Numbered from the stretch's first letter, positions 37,273 to 49,915 are shown. The stretch: 64,000 nucleotides of DNA from Bradyrhizobium sp. AZCC 2262 (GCF_036924535.1 NZ_JAZHRT010000001.1:4588001-4652000); one strand, 5' to 3'. The notes: a model not told the origin generated them from the sequence alone. Numbers and translations: made by a program.

Positions 37273-38052
37273 ATGGCGACGTTCGAATACATCATTGTCG
37301 AGAGCAAGGGCGCGGTCGGCATCATCACGCTGAACCGGCCGAAAATGCTCAACGCGCTGTCGTTCGGCGTGTTTCGCGAGATCGCGGCGGCCGTCGACGA
37401 CCTCGAGGCCGACGACAAGATCGGCTGCATCCTGCTCACCGGCAGCGAAAAGGCGTTCGCCGCCGGCGCCGACATCAAGGAGATGCAGCCGAAAACCTTC
37501 ATCGACATGTTCTCCAGCGATTTCGCCGCGATCGGCGGCGACCGCGTCGCCACCTGCCGGAAACCGACGATCGCCGCCGTCAGCGGCTATGCGCTCGGCG
37601 GCGGCTGCGAGCTTGCCATGATGTGCGACATCATCATCGCATCCGACACCGCCAAATTCGGCCAGCCGGAAATCACGCTCGGCACCATCCCCGGCATCGG
37701 CGGCACCCAGCGGCTGACGCGCGCGATCGGCAAGTCCAAGGCGATGGATCTGTGTCTCACCGGGCGGATGATGGATGCGGCGGAAGCCGAGCGCTCCGGC
37801 CTCGTCAGCCGCGTCGTGCCGGCGGACAAGTTGATGGAAGAGGCGCTCTCGGCTGCGGAAAAGATCGCCTCGATGTCGCGGCCGGCTGCCGCCATGGCCA
37901 AGGAGGCCATCAACCGCGCGTTCGAGACGCCATTGTCGGAAGGCATGAATGTCGAGCGCAATTTGTTCCACTCGACCTTTGCGCTGGAAGACCGCTCCGA
38001 AGGCATGGCGGCGTTCATCGAGAAGCGCAAGCCGGTGAACAAGAACAGATAG
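37273..38052 (+). CDS. Enoyl-CoA hydratase
   Basis: A 259-residue crotonase-fold enzyme of the length of short-chain enoyl-CoA hydratases. The oxyanion-hole segments are [13 protein letters not shown] and [15 protein letters not shown], and the catalytic glutamate lies in [19 protein letters not shown]. Both acid residues of hydratases appear present, supporting hydration of 2-enoyl-CoA in fatty-acid degradation. It converges with the acetyl-CoA hydrolase gene across a large inverted repeat. Confidence 0.95.
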   Translation: MATFEYIIVESKGAVGIITLNRPKMLNALSFGVFREIAAAVDDLEADDKIGCILLTGSEKAFAAGADIKEMQPKTFIDMFSSDFAAIGGDRVATCRKPTIAAVSGYALGGGCELAMMCDIIIASDTAKFGQPEITLGTIPGIGGTQRLTRAIGKSKAMDLCLTGRMMDAAEAERSGLVSRVVPADKLMEEALSAAEKIASMSRPAAAMAKEAINRAFETPLSEGMNVERNLFHSTFALEDRSEGMAAFIEKRKPVNKNR

Positions 38053-38056
38053 TGGT

Positions 38057-38177
38057 GTCGTCCCTGCGAACGCAGGGACCCATACGCCGCGGCCGTCGTG
38101 TTGAAGCGCCCTCGGCAGACGTCTTCTTTGAGCAACTAGGCCCTGTGGTTATGGGTCCCTGCGTTCGCAGGGACGAC
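38057..38177. repeat. 27-base inverted repeat filling the gap between convergent genes
   Basis: A perfect 27-base inverted repeat (38057-38083 and 38151-38177); each arm contains its own hairpin TCCCTGCGAACGCAGGGA. It starts four bases after one stop codon and ends six bases before the other, so transcripts from both sides end in it. It has the form of a paired REP/BIME-type element. Confidence 0.85.
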
Positions 38178-38183
38178 GCTAGA

Positions 38184-40037
38184 TTATTGCATGCGGCTCC
38201 GCGCCAGCGCCGCGTTGACCAGCGCGCGATAGCCGCGTTCTGCAAAACTCGTTGGATGATCGAGACCCAGCCGCGCCAGGCATTCGCGGTTTGCGGCGTC
38301 CGGTGGCTGCCTCATCCCCTGCCACAGCAACCCGGGCAAGCGCAGCGGCGTCCGCTGCGCTTCCCGCAGCAACTGCAGCGCAGGGATCAGCCGTTGTTCG
38401 ACCCCGTCAAAATCGCTGCCGAACGGGAATGAAGGCAGCAGCCCCGCATCGCGTGCAGGTTTTAAGGCTTGTGCGATCCGCTCCGGAAAGTTCTCGCGAT
38501 GGACTCGCGGAATTTCAAAACGCTTCGGCAGCTTGCCGGCATCCTTGGCGATCCCGGCCAGTTCATCCTGGAAACGGGAATCCGTGACCGCCAGCATCGC
38601 CGCGATGGTCTCGGCGTCCGATTTGCCCCTGACGTCGGCAACGCCGTATTCGGTCACGAATACATCGCGCAGATGCCGCGGGATGGTCTGGTGGCCGTAA
38701 TTCCAGCGAATGTTGGAAAGCGTCTTGCGACCCGCCTGCCGCGTCGATTCCAGCGCGAGCACCGACCGTGCGCCTTCAAGCGCGAACGCCTGCGCGACGA
38801 AATTGTACTGGCCGCCGACGCCGCTCACGACCTGGCCGTCTTCGAGGCCGTCCGAAATCGCCGCCCCCATCAGCGTCGCCATCATCGCGGCGTTGATGAA
38901 GCGGGCGCCGACGCGCGCCCGGCGCTTGGCGTCCTCCTCGCCATAGAGCTGGTTGGTAAAGGATACCGGCATCATCTGGATGCGCGCGAGTTGCTTAGGC
39001 GCCATCTCGCGCAACGCACGATAGAACGATTTCGGCCCGACGAAGAACGCGCCGTGCAGCATCACGCCATCGACCTCGCGCTTGAGAATATCTGCCTCAA
39101 TCAGGCCGAGAAACGCCTCGACCAGCATTTCGCTGACCCCATAAAGCCCTTTCGCGAACGGCCCGCTCTCCGCAGGCGGCGCTCCCGGCGCAAGCCGCTT
39201 CATGATGGCGTGGAACTGCCCGTTGTCGCGGTGGCGAACGATCAACCCCTGCGCCAGTGCATCACCGACCTGGCCGATGCCGATCTGCAAGGTGCCGCCG
39301 TCGGGCACGAGGCCCGCTGCATGAAGCCCGATCGCGTATTTGGTGTCGCTGACGGGTTCGGCCGGCGGGGCGAACAGCGGAAAATCCGTGGCGGGGCTGT
39401 CGAGAACAGCGGAAAACTCATCCGCTGGCAGATCGCCGGCACCCGGCATGAACGGCAGCTCGGAATTGACCTGGCCGATCAGCTTGAACGACGCCCGACC
39501 CTCGCTCCGTGCGCGCAGGATGTCGAGCGTGGTGTCAGTGTTGCAGCTCAGGCTGTAGCGGGTCACGCCATCGACCACACGTTTCGCGACCAGTTGGGTG
39601 ACGACGTTCAGCCTGCGCGTCAGCAGACAGGACGAGGCATGGGTATAGTTCGCGGAGATGTAATGCTGCTGAGCGTACGGCACGTGCAGCCATTTGCCGG
39701 CCAGAAAGAAGAACTCGATCACCTGGATGTTGGGCGGTAGCTCGCCGGCATGCAGCGCGCTGGCATAAGTCAGGTCGGGATAACCACCAAACAGGCGATC
39801 GATCACCGGGCCGATGAAGCGCCGTTCGAGCAGGCTCGAGGGCCGCGGCTTTTCCAGTGTCAGCGCCGAAAAGAACGTCAGGTTGATCGAACGGTCGGCG
39901 GCGGCGCGCGCGTATAGCGCGTTGACGACATGGTTGGCCTTGCCAAGCCCGAGCGGCAAGCCGACCACGAGGTTGGTTCCGACATCGCGGACGATATCCT
40001 CCGCGATCGCTTCGGGGTCGGTGAACAGCTTTGGCAT
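38184..40037 (-). CDS. Acetyl-CoA hydrolase/transferase family protein
   Basis: A 617-residue protein of the acetyl-CoA hydrolase/CoA-transferase family (Cat1/Ach1-like fold), longer than typical 500-residue members. The N-terminal half has VGLPLGLGKANHVVNALYAR, the middle DGGTLQIGIGQVGDALAQGL, and the C-terminal domain SGVGGQYNFVAQAFALEGAR, with VTEYGVADVRGKSD near the end. The ATG at 40037 (MPKLFTDPEAIAEDIV) is used; 40112 is another in-frame ATG. It may hydrolyse or transfer CoA from acyl-CoA. Confidence 0.85.
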   Translation of the reverse strand: MPKLFTDPEAIAEDIVRDVGTNLVVGLPLGLGKANHVVNALYARAAADRSINLTFFSALTLEKPRPSSLLERRFIGPVIDRLFGGYPDLTYASALHAGELPPNIQVIEFFFLAGKWLHVPYAQQHYISANYTHASSCLLTRRLNVVTQLVAKRVVDGVTRYSLSCNTDTTLDILRARSEGRASFKLIGQVNSELPFMPGAGDLPADEFSAVLDSPATDFPLFAPPAEPVSDTKYAIGLHAAGLVPDGGTLQIGIGQVGDALAQGLIVRHRDNGQFHAIMKRLAPGAPPAESGPFAKGLYGVSEMLVEAFLGLIEADILKREVDGVMLHGAFFVGPKSFYRALREMAPKQLARIQMMPVSFTNQLYGEEDAKRRARVGARFINAAMMATLMGAAISDGLEDGQVVSGVGGQYNFVAQAFALEGARSVLALESTRQAGRKTLSNIRWNYGHQTIPRHLRDVFVTEYGVADVRGKSDAETIAAMLAVTDSRFQDELAGIAKDAGKLPKRFEIPRVHRENFPERIAQALKPARDAGLLPSFPFGSDFDGVEQRLIPALQLLREAQRTPLRLPGLLWQGMRQPPDAANRECLARLGLDHPTSFAERGYRALVNAALARSRMQ

Positions 40038-40382
40038 CAAGTTGCAGACCCGGGCATAGCTGGGAAGCCAACCGCCCTGAGTCGGACGCCAGCCAGCGAA
40101 GCTATAGCGCATTTGCCGCCGAACTTCGTCTGTGACGAACCGGCAACAGCCAAGCGCTGATTTCGGTGAATTAATGAACTGATGTCGCGCGGCAGTTTGC
40201 CTGTGGCGGCGACGCCCCCTAAACAGGTAGACGAGCCGAGACTGTCGGCGGGGGCGGACAAGCAACGCATGATCTGGAATGACGGGTGACCGGCGTTCCC
40301 TGAAGATCATGCTCAAACAAGCAGATAGAGCGGGATAGCTCAAAGCAGGGTTATCACGTTCTTGGGTTGGCTACGGGATCAA
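40038..40382. other. Intergenic region between divergent genes, with a possible repeat
   Basis: 345 bases holding the promoters of the hydrolase and TolC-like genes. Bases 40294-40341 (around AAGATCATGCTCAAACAAGC and AGAGCGGGAT) resemble an intergenic motif I recall from other bradyrhizobia. No gene is seen. Confidence 0.4.
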
Positions 40383-41798
40383 ATGGCTAGGCGTGCTGCT
40401 AAGGTTGGCCACGTTGAAAGGCGGTTGCTTCGGTCGGGCATTTGCCTTGCGGCGGCTTGCTTTGCGTTCGCGGCGCCGGCCGCGCATGGCGAAGGCCTCC
40501 CGGAGGCGCTGACAAAGGCCTACCAGACCAACCCCGCGCTCAATGCCGAACGCGCCCGCCAGCGCGCCACCGACGAGAACGTGCCGCAGGCCCTTTCGGG
40601 TTATCGGCCGCAGATCCTCGCTACTCTCTCCGCCGGCTTTCAGGCGGTGCGCAACCTGCAGCCCGACAACACCATCCAGTTGGCGAACCTGAAGCCCTGG
40701 ACCATCGGGGTGACCGTGAGCCAGACGCTGTTCAACGGTTTCAAGACCGCCAACAGCGTCCGCGTGGCGGAACTGCAGGTGCAGTCCGGCCGCGAGGCGC
40801 TGCGCAATGTCGGCCAGGGCGTGCTGCTCGACGCTGTCACCGTCTATACCAACGTGCTCGCCAACCAATCGCTGGTCGACGCGCAGCGCTCCAATGTGGC
40901 GTTCCTGCAGGAAACGCTCGGCATCACCCAGAAGCGTCTCAATGCCGGCGACGTCACGCCCACCGACACCGCGCAGGCCGAGGCGCGCCTGAGCCGGGGC
41001 CGCGCCGATCTGAACGCCGCCGAGGTCAACCTCGCCGTCAGCCAGGCGACCTATACCCAGGTGATCGGCAACGCACCCACCCTGCTCCGCCCTGCCGAAA
41101 CCGTTGACCGCCTGCTGCCGCGCAGCCGCGATGACGCCACCGGGCTTGCCTTCCGCGAGCATCCGGCGGTGATGGCGGCCAGTTTCGACTTCGACGTCGC
41201 CTCCACCTCGATTCGCGTCGCCGAAAGCAGTCTGATGCCGACCATCACGCTGCAGGGCAGCGCCAGCCGCAGCAGGCAGTCGGATCCTACCCTCAGCAGC
41301 GCAGGGACCGACCAGGCCTCGGTCACCGGCCAGCTCACCCAGCCGATCTACGACGGCGGGATGGCGGCCTCGCAGACCCGGCAGGCCAAGGAAGTCGCGA
41401 CCCAAAGCCGGCTGGTGCTGGATCAGGTCCGCAACCAGTCCCGCACCGCCGCGGTCGCCGCCTGGGTCGCCAATGAAGGCGCCAAGATCGCGGTCACCGC
41501 ATCCGAAGCCGAAGTCCGCGCCGCCACCGTCGCCCTGCAGGGCGTGCAGCGGGAGGCCGCCGGCGGCCAGCGTACCACCGTCGACGTCCTGAACGCGCAG
41601 CAGGACCTGATTTTGGCCAAGGCCCGGCTGATCGGCGCGCTGCGCGACCGCGTGATCGCCTCCTATACCCTGCTCAGCGCGATCGGCCGGCTCGACGTCA
41701 AGAATCTCGGCCTCAACACGCCGGATTATCTGCCGGAAGTGCACTACCATCAGGTGCGCGACGCCTGGCACGGCCTGCGGACGCCGTCGGGGCAGTAG
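40383..41798 (+). CDS. TolC-family outer-membrane channel protein
   Basis: A 471-residue protein with a signal peptide (GICLAAACFAFAAPAAHGEG) and two OEP repeats. The first begins LPEALTKAYQTNPALNAERA; long coiled-coil segments follow (VLLDAVTVYTNVLANQSLVDA, LNAGDVTPTDTAQAEARLSR), and the second repeat ends GGQRTTVDVLNAQQDLILAK. These are typical of TolC/CyaE-type type I secretion or efflux channels. An in-frame TTG at 40362 is an alternative start. No inner-membrane partner is adjacent; the RND pump genes lie 4 kb away and lack their own channel. Confidence 0.93.
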   Translation: MARRAAKVGHVERRLLRSGICLAAACFAFAAPAAHGEGLPEALTKAYQTNPALNAERARQRATDENVPQALSGYRPQILATLSAGFQAVRNLQPDNTIQLANLKPWTIGVTVSQTLFNGFKTANSVRVAELQVQSGREALRNVGQGVLLDAVTVYTNVLANQSLVDAQRSNVAFLQETLGITQKRLNAGDVTPTDTAQAEARLSRGRADLNAAEVNLAVSQATYTQVIGNAPTLLRPAETVDRLLPRSRDDATGLAFREHPAVMAASFDFDVASTSIRVAESSLMPTITLQGSASRSRQSDPTLSSAGTDQASVTGQLTQPIYDGGMAASQTRQAKEVATQSRLVLDQVRNQSRTAAVAAWVANEGAKIAVTASEAEVRAATVALQGVQREAAGGQRTTVDVLNAQQDLILAKARLIGALRDRVIASYTLLSAIGRLDVKNLGLNTPDYLPEVHYHQVRDAWHGLRTPSGQ

Positions 41799-41802
41799 GT
41801 TG

Positions 41803-41998
41803 TATTTTCTCCCGGTATTATCGACGATGACGCCGAACAGGCCGTAGCCGCCGACCACCAGGTTGAACTGATCCTTGTTCTCGTTTGCCGACACCGTCTG
41901 CAACGAACCATCAGCCAGCATCACCTTCATCGACTTGATCGATTTGGCAAGATAATCTGCCGGCCGAACCACCGGCGAAACAAGGCCCGGCGACGCGG
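41803..41998 (-). pseudogene. Remnant of a FAD-linked oxidase/dehydrogenase gene
   Basis: On the minus strand about 60 codons read VVRPADYLAKSIKSMKVMLA, then DGSLQTVSANENKDQF and GGYGLFGVIVD. This is the characteristic piece of FAD-binding oxidases (DGS...F...GGYGxFGVI). Neither end continues into a gene of normal length (450 or more residues), so only an internal fragment survives, bordered by the TolC-like and amidohydrolase genes. Confidence 0.75.
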
Positions 41999-42074
41999 AG
42001 GAACGCTGAAGTCGATGGGCGCCACGGCCTGTTCGGACACCAACAATCAACAACATTATCCAGGGAGAACACCA

Positions 42075-43040
42075 ATGCTGACGCGACGCAGTATGATGCT
42101 TGCCTCCATCGCAGCCGGGGTATTGATGAACAACAGAACCGCCGCCGCCAAGGCCGCGCAGCCGGCGACGCCGGTCAATTTCGACATCCCCGCCGGCGCC
42201 TGCGACTGTCACACTCACATCCATCCGGACCCGGCGAAATTCCCGTTCTTCGCCGGCCGCGTCTATACGCCCGAACTGGCCTCGCCGGAGGAAATGACCG
42301 CCCTGCACAAGGCGCTGAAGATGGAGCGCGTGGTGATCGTGACGCCCTCGATCTACGGCACCGATAACTCGCCCACGCTGTTCGGCATGGCCGCCCGCGG
42401 ATCGACCGCGCGCGGGGTTGCCGTGATCGACGACAAGACGTCGGAGAGCGATCTCGACCTGATGGGCAAGGCCGGCATTCGCGGCGTCCGCCTCAACCTC
42501 GCAACTGGCGGCGTCAACGATCCGAACATCGCGCGTCCGCGATTCACGAATGCCGTCGAGCGCATGAAGGCGCGCGGCTGGCACGTGCAGATCTATACCA
42601 ACATGCCGATGATCACAGCGGTCAAGGATCTGATCATGGCCTCGCCGGTGCCAGTCGTGTTCGATCATTTCGGCGGCGCACAGGCGGAACTTGGCGTCGA
42701 GCAGCCCGGCTTTGCCGACCTCGTGGATCTCATCAAGGCGGGCAAGGCCTATGTGAAGATCTCCGGCGCCTACCGCGCTTCGAAGCTCGGGCCCGATTAT
42801 GCCGATTGCATCCCGCTCGCGAAGGCGCTGATCGGCGCCAATCCCGACCGCATCGTCTGGGGCACCGACTGGCCGCATCCGGATTCCGTCACGCCGCCCG
42901 GTAAGCAGATCAGCGATGTGACGCCGCTGTTCCAGATCGACGATGGGCGGCTCTTGAACCAGCTGCCCGTGTGGGCGCCGGACGCGGCGATTCGGAAGAA
43001 GATTCTGGTCGACAATCCGGCGCAGCTTTACGGGTTCTGA
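42075..43040 (+). CDS. Amidohydrolase family protein (2-pyrone-4,6-dicarboxylate hydrolase-like), exported
   Basis: A 321-residue amidohydrolase with a twin-arginine leader (TRRSMMLASIAAGVL), so it is probably periplasmic. Metal-site motif CDCHTHIHPDP near the start of the mature part, VVFDHFGGAQ in the middle and GTDWPHPD near the C-terminus match the PDC-hydrolase/LigI group. CAGGGAGAAC precedes the ATG. The last 13 bases overlap the convergent MetF-like gene. The substrate is probably a lactone or cyclic dicarboxylate. Confidence 0.9.
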   Translation: MLTRRSMMLASIAAGVLMNNRTAAAKAAQPATPVNFDIPAGACDCHTHIHPDPAKFPFFAGRVYTPELASPEEMTALHKALKMERVVIVTPSIYGTDNSPTLFGMAARGSTARGVAVIDDKTSESDLDLMGKAGIRGVRLNLATGGVNDPNIARPRFTNAVERMKARGWHVQIYTNMPMITAVKDLIMASPVPVVFDHFGGAQAELGVEQPGFADLVDLIKAGKAYVKISGAYRASKLGPDYADCIPLAKALIGANPDRIVWGTDWPHPDSVTPPGKQISDVTPLFQIDDGRLLNQLPVWAPDAAIRKKILVDNPAQLYGF

Positions 43041-43936
43041 ACCCCGGTGCTCGACATCGCGGCCCGCTCAGGTCCGAGCGGGTCGCGGTCATAGTTGCGC
43101 AGCCAGTCGCCGGCCTTGCGCAGCCCGCCGAACGGGAACAGGTGAAATCCCGCGATCGACGCCGTTGCGGCCGCAGGCGCGCAGCGCAATCCCCTGACGA
43201 CGTCGTCCGGCCCGGTATCCGTCAGCAGCCGGCCGAACCGGCCGATCTGGGCCCGCAGCGCGCGCATGGAATTGCCGATGCCGCAGCGGAGCGCGAATTT
43301 GGTCAGTGTCGCGGGCGTGGCCGGACCGGCCAGACCGACGATGACAGGCAGATCGATGCCGGCGCGATCGAGTGCAGCGATCCATTGCAGGATCGGTGCG
43401 CTCTCGAAGCAAAATTGAGTGACGATATCGACCCGCGTTCCGGTCCGCCGTCCCCAGTCGCGCCAGGCCTTCAGGCCGTTCAGCGCCTCCGGCAGTTCGA
43501 GATAGGGATGGCCTTCGGGATGACCGGCCAAGCTGACGGACGCGATCCCATGCGCCTCGAGCAAGCCGCTGCTGCAGACCTCGCGCGTCGACTTGAACGG
43601 GCCCCTGGCCGCCGCAACATCGCCCGCGATCAAGAGGATCCGCGATACGGCGGCCTCACCCCGCGCCCGCGCCAGGAAATCGTCGAGCGCCTCCCGCGAG
43701 GCCATTTCGCGCGCCGCGATGTGCGGCACCGGGTTGAAGCCGGCGCGGCGCAGCGCCGTGGCGGTTTCGACATTGTGGCGATAGTGGTCGCCCGGCAGGA
43801 ACGTAATGGTGGCATCCGTGCCGGCGGCGAAATGGTCGCCCAGTTGCGCGATCTGATGCCCCCGCGAGGAGATTTCGACGGATGCCGACGGCAGCAGCGC
43901 GGCTAGTCTGGGGGATGACTGATCGGAGACGGTCAC
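43028..43936 (-). CDS. Methylenetetrahydrofolate reductase-like protein
   Basis: A 302-residue TIM-barrel protein with a MetF-like pattern: ASVEISSRG near the N-terminus, FLPGDHYRHNVETATALRRAG, then SVSLAGHPEGHPYLELP and VDIVTQFCFESAPILQWI, and PVIVGLAGPATPATLTKFA. The flavin-binding and folate-pocket elements of MetF are therefore recognisable, but similarity to methionine-pathway MetF looks partial, so a role in one-carbon metabolism of another substrate is possible. It is 15 bases downstream of a methyltransferase-like gene. Confidence 0.8.
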   Translation of the reverse strand: MTVSDQSSPRLAALLPSASVEISSRGHQIAQLGDHFAAGTDATITFLPGDHYRHNVETATALRRAGFNPVPHIAAREMASREALDDFLARARGEAAVSRILLIAGDVAAARGPFKSTREVCSSGLLEAHGIASVSLAGHPEGHPYLELPEALNGLKAWRDWGRRTGTRVDIVTQFCFESAPILQWIAALDRAGIDLPVIVGLAGPATPATLTKFALRCGIGNSMRALRAQIGRFGRLLTDTGPDDVVRGLRCAPAAATASIAGFHLFPFGGLRKAGDWLRNYDRDPLGPERAAMSSTGVQNP

Positions 43937-43951
43937 GGGCGCCTCCCAAAA

Positions 43952-45415
43952 TCACGCCGGCGCGCGGCGGCGCGAGATCACATAGGTTTCGTCGTTGAAC
44001 CACAGGCCGCCATGCTTCTTCAGCACGCGGTCGGTGGCTTCGAGGTAGCGGCCGTCGCGGACCACTTCCGACAGCCTGTTGTCCTCGATCTGTGCCACGT
44101 AGATCGCAGCGTTCCAGGCCGCGAACAGCGTCGAGGTCCCGATCGGGCCGCTGACTTCGTCCGGCAGCGTGTGCATGTGGTAGCGGAAGATCGAGCGCGC
44201 GTCGGAGGAGGCGTTGAAATTGTAGTGCCGGGCCGCCGCGCCGAGCTCGTGCTTGACCTGGCGCAGGATGGCGTAGCGGTCGGTCTTGAAGGGATCATCA
44301 CCCGGCCAGACCTGGTCGATGATCTCGATGCCGGGATCCCGGCCGTGCGAATGGATGCCGATCAACCGCCCGCCCGGCCGCAGCGATTTGACCAGCGGCG
44401 TCACCACTTTCGAGGCCTTGAACTCGACACTCGCCCGCGCCCGGTAGGGCTGTGAGGCAATGACCAGATCGTAATCCGCCATCACCCGGCCGGGCCGCGG
44501 CATGATCGGATCAAGCAGGAACGAATGATCCTCGCGCCGCAGCGTCAGGATGACCGGGCGCTGGTAGACCGGATTGCCGGTGGTCGGGCTGATGCCCGCG
44601 CGCCAGTTCTCGGCGAGGAAGCCTTCGAGCTCGCCGATCTGCTCGGCAAAACCGTGCGCGGTGTTGCCGGTCAGCGTGACATCTTTCCAGATCAGCCCTT
44701 GCGCTGACGTCACCGAACGCGGCGTCAGCCACGGTGCCTCCGCGTAATAGAGATTGGTCACGACCAGCACGGTGGCGGGATGCTCGAACAAGCGATCCGC
44801 CATCTTCTCCAGCATCAGGCGGACGTCTTCGTAACTGATCTCCTTCGCCACGACGTAGAGCGGCATGGTCGGAAATCGCGCATGCACCGCCCGCATTACC
44901 CGCGACAGCACGGTGCCGTCGCCAACGCCAGCGTCGAAGATGCGAAGCGCCGGTGGCGCCGGCTGCAGATTGCCGAGCTCGAGCGAGATGCGGTGACCGA
45001 CCTCGGTCTTCTCGCTGCAGGTCGAGACGAACAGCAGGTACTTTTGGCGGTTGTCGAAGAATCGGAAACCCGGCGGCGCGACGGCGTTGGCGGCGCCCAC
45101 GCCGTTCAGCGGTTTGGCCGATGGTGAATTGGTTGGCGCTTCGGTCGAAGCCGGCCGACGCTCGGCGAGATAGGCGCGGACCTTGTCGAGGGTGCCGGTC
45201 GTGATCCTGGCGCCGTCGCGCAACCGCGACACCAGCTTGCCGTCGTTGACCACCAGCCGCCCGAAGGTCGATTCGGCGGTCTGTGTCTGGCGGCAATAGT
45301 CGCGGATTTCGCCGAGAATCTGCTCAGCCGTGGGCGCCGATTTCGCCGGCTGCGCGTGGCCGTTCTGCCCGCCGTTCGATCCGACGTTCGATCCTTGGCT
45401 TTCCTCGATCCGCAT
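43952..45415 (-). CDS. Methyltransferase-like protein with N-terminal HTH-type domain
   Basis: A 487-residue protein. Residues 31-86 (EQILGEIRDYCRQTQTAEST, FGRLVVNDGKLVSRLRDGAR) form a small helix-turn-helix-like domain of alphaproteobacterial type. The main part has a Rossmann SAM-binding motif LRIFDAGVGDGTVLSRV at residues 157-173, and later segments (GRLIGIHSHGRDPGIEI, SIFRYHMHTLP). The target is unknown. It forms an operon with the MetF-like gene, so the two may act in one one-carbon transfer route. Confidence 0.7.
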   Translation of the reverse strand: MRIEESQGSNVGSNGGQNGHAQPAKSAPTAEQILGEIRDYCRQTQTAESTFGRLVVNDGKLVSRLRDGARITTGTLDKVRAYLAERRPASTEAPTNSPSAKPLNGVGAANAVAPPGFRFFDNRQKYLLFVSTCSEKTEVGHRISLELGNLQPAPPALRIFDAGVGDGTVLSRVMRAVHARFPTMPLYVVAKEISYEDVRLMLEKMADRLFEHPATVLVVTNLYYAEAPWLTPRSVTSAQGLIWKDVTLTGNTAHGFAEQIGELEGFLAENWRAGISPTTGNPVYQRPVILTLRREDHSFLLDPIMPRPGRVMADYDLVIASQPYRARASVEFKASKVVTPLVKSLRPGGRLIGIHSHGRDPGIEIIDQVWPGDDPFKTDRYAILRQVKHELGAAARHYNFNASSDARSIFRYHMHTLPDEVSGPIGTSTLFAAWNAAIYVAQIEDNRLSEVVRDGRYLEATDRVLKKHGGLWFNDETYVISRRRAPA

Positions 45416-45491
45416 GGCTGTCTCCTGCGGTTGTCCCTGCTGATATCAAGGGACGGCCGCCGGATTGCGTCAACCACAAACCGAGTGGGCA

Positions 45492-45513
45492 GAAAAAATG
45501 GGCATGTGCCCAC
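45492..45513 (-). terminator. Intrinsic terminator of the RND pump operon
   Basis: On the minus strand TGGGCACATGCCCA is followed directly by TTTTTT. It begins nine bases after the stop of the pump gene. The stem is short (five pairs with a four-base loop). Confidence 0.7.
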
Positions 45514-45521
45514 AGGCGAAT

Positions 45522-48644
<3,123 letters not shown>

Positions 48645-48670
48645 TCAGATCGGAGCTTTCAATGAGGAGG

Positions 48671-49915
48671 TCAGCTGCCGGATGCGGCGCGGTCGATGAA
48701 TAGCGCACCCTTGGTGACGATGTGCTCGCCGGGTTTCAGATTGCCGACCACCTCGACGAGATCGCCATTGGTGAGGCCAGGCTTGATCTGACGCAATTCA
48801 ATCGTCTTGTCGGGATGCGCGACCCAGATCCGCACCTGATCGCCTTCATAGATCAATGCCTGCTTCGGCACGCCGACCGCCGGACGGTCACCCGCCGAAT
48901 AGATCGTGACGTTGGCGAACATCTCCGGCTTAAGCACGAAGTCCTTGTTGTCGATGGTGGCGCGGACCAGCAGCCGGCGCGTCGCCGGATCGATCGCGGT
49001 GGCGACGTAGTTGAGCCGCGCCGACAGCGGACGGCCCGGCAGCGCCAGCACGTTGAACGTCACCTCCTGCCCAACAGCGACGTTTGCGCAATCGCTCTCG
49101 CGGACGAAGGCCGTCATCCAGACGGTGGAGAGATCGCCGATCACATAGACGGGGTCGCTGGCGCCGGCATTGACATACTGGCCGGGGCCGATCTTGCGCT
49201 GGACCACGGTGCCGGCGAGCGGCGCGAAGATGGTGATCTCCGGATTGATGCGGCCCTTTTCCTGGAAGGTCGCGATGTCTTCATCGGTTAGACCGAGAAT
49301 GCGCAGCTTGTTGCGTGCGGCTTCCATCGCCGTCTGCGAGGCGCGCATGTCGTTTTGCGCCTGGATCAGCGTCGCCTGGCTTTGCTGGTAGTCCTTGAGC
49401 GGAACGGCCTTGCCTTCGAACAGATCCTTGGCGCGCGTTCCCTGCAACTGCGCCAGGTCTAGCGCGGACTTTGCCTTGTTCATGGCGCTCATCGCCGCGA
49501 TGAAATCGCTTTGTGCCTGAACGTTGTCGGCGGCCTCGATCACGAACAGCGGCTGGCCCTTGACGACTTGATCGCCCGGCCGGACCAGGAGCCTGGTGAC
49601 ACGGCCTGCGTAGGGCGAGAACACCGGCGTCGAGCGATCTTCATCGATCGCGATCTTGCCTTCGGTGACGTTTTCGGAACGGAAGCCGCGTTCGGTGACG
49701 GGCTGAATGGTCAGGCTGGCCCATTCGGCGGCGCTCGGCGTGTAGCGCTGCAATCCTTTGCGGGACTGGCTCGAGACTTCGGAATGCCCGCCCTTTGTGT
49801 CGCCGATCTGCGCAAAGCCGTAGAGGCCCGCGCCCGCGAGCGCCACCAGCGCCACGACCATAGTCCATCGCCGCCGGCTAAGCATCTGCCATTGCTTTGT
49901 AAATTCGTTCAGCAT
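48671..49915 (-). CDS. RND efflux periplasmic adaptor (CzcB/CusB-like)
   Basis: A 414-residue membrane-fusion protein. An N-terminal membrane anchor (WTMVVALVALAGAGLYGFAQ) is followed by a lipoyl/barrel-sandwich half (TPVFSPYAGRVTRLLVRPGD QVVKGQPLFVI in two parts), an alpha-hairpin (SALDLAQLQGTRAKDLFEG and later DMRASQTAMEAARNKLRIL), and a second lipoyl half (TIFAPLAGTVVQRKIGPGQY). No metal-binding histidine-rich tail is present. It is the first gene of the two-gene pump operon. Confidence 0.93.
   Translation of the reverse strand: MLNEFTKQWQMLSRRRWTMVVALVALAGAGLYGFAQIGDTKGGHSEVSSQSRKGLQRYTPSAAEWASLTIQPVTERGFRSENVTEGKIAIDEDRSTPVFSPYAGRVTRLLVRPGDQVVKGQPLFVIEAADNVQAQSDFIAAMSAMNKAKSALDLAQLQGTRAKDLFEGKAVPLKDYQQSQATLIQAQNDMRASQTAMEAARNKLRILGLTDEDIATFQEKGRINPEITIFAPLAGTVVQRKIGPGQYVNAGASDPVYVIGDLSTVWMTAFVRESDCANVAVGQEVTFNVLALPGRPLSARLNYVATAIDPATRRLLVRATIDNKDFVLKPEMFANVTIYSAGDRPAVGVPKQALIYEGDQVRIWVAHPDKTIELRQIKPGLTNGDLVEVVGNLKPGEHIVTKGALFIDRAASGS

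Noticed and set aside
38184..40343. 719-codon version of the acetyl-CoA hydrolase gene
   Set aside because: The extra N-terminal residues are basic and unlike the family; the recognisable protein begins MPKLFTDPEAIAEDIV at 40037.
40371..42878. 835-codon minus-strand frame over the TolC-like and amidohydrolase genes
   Set aside because: Antisense of two clear genes; only the short FAD-oxidase fragment in the gap is meaningful.
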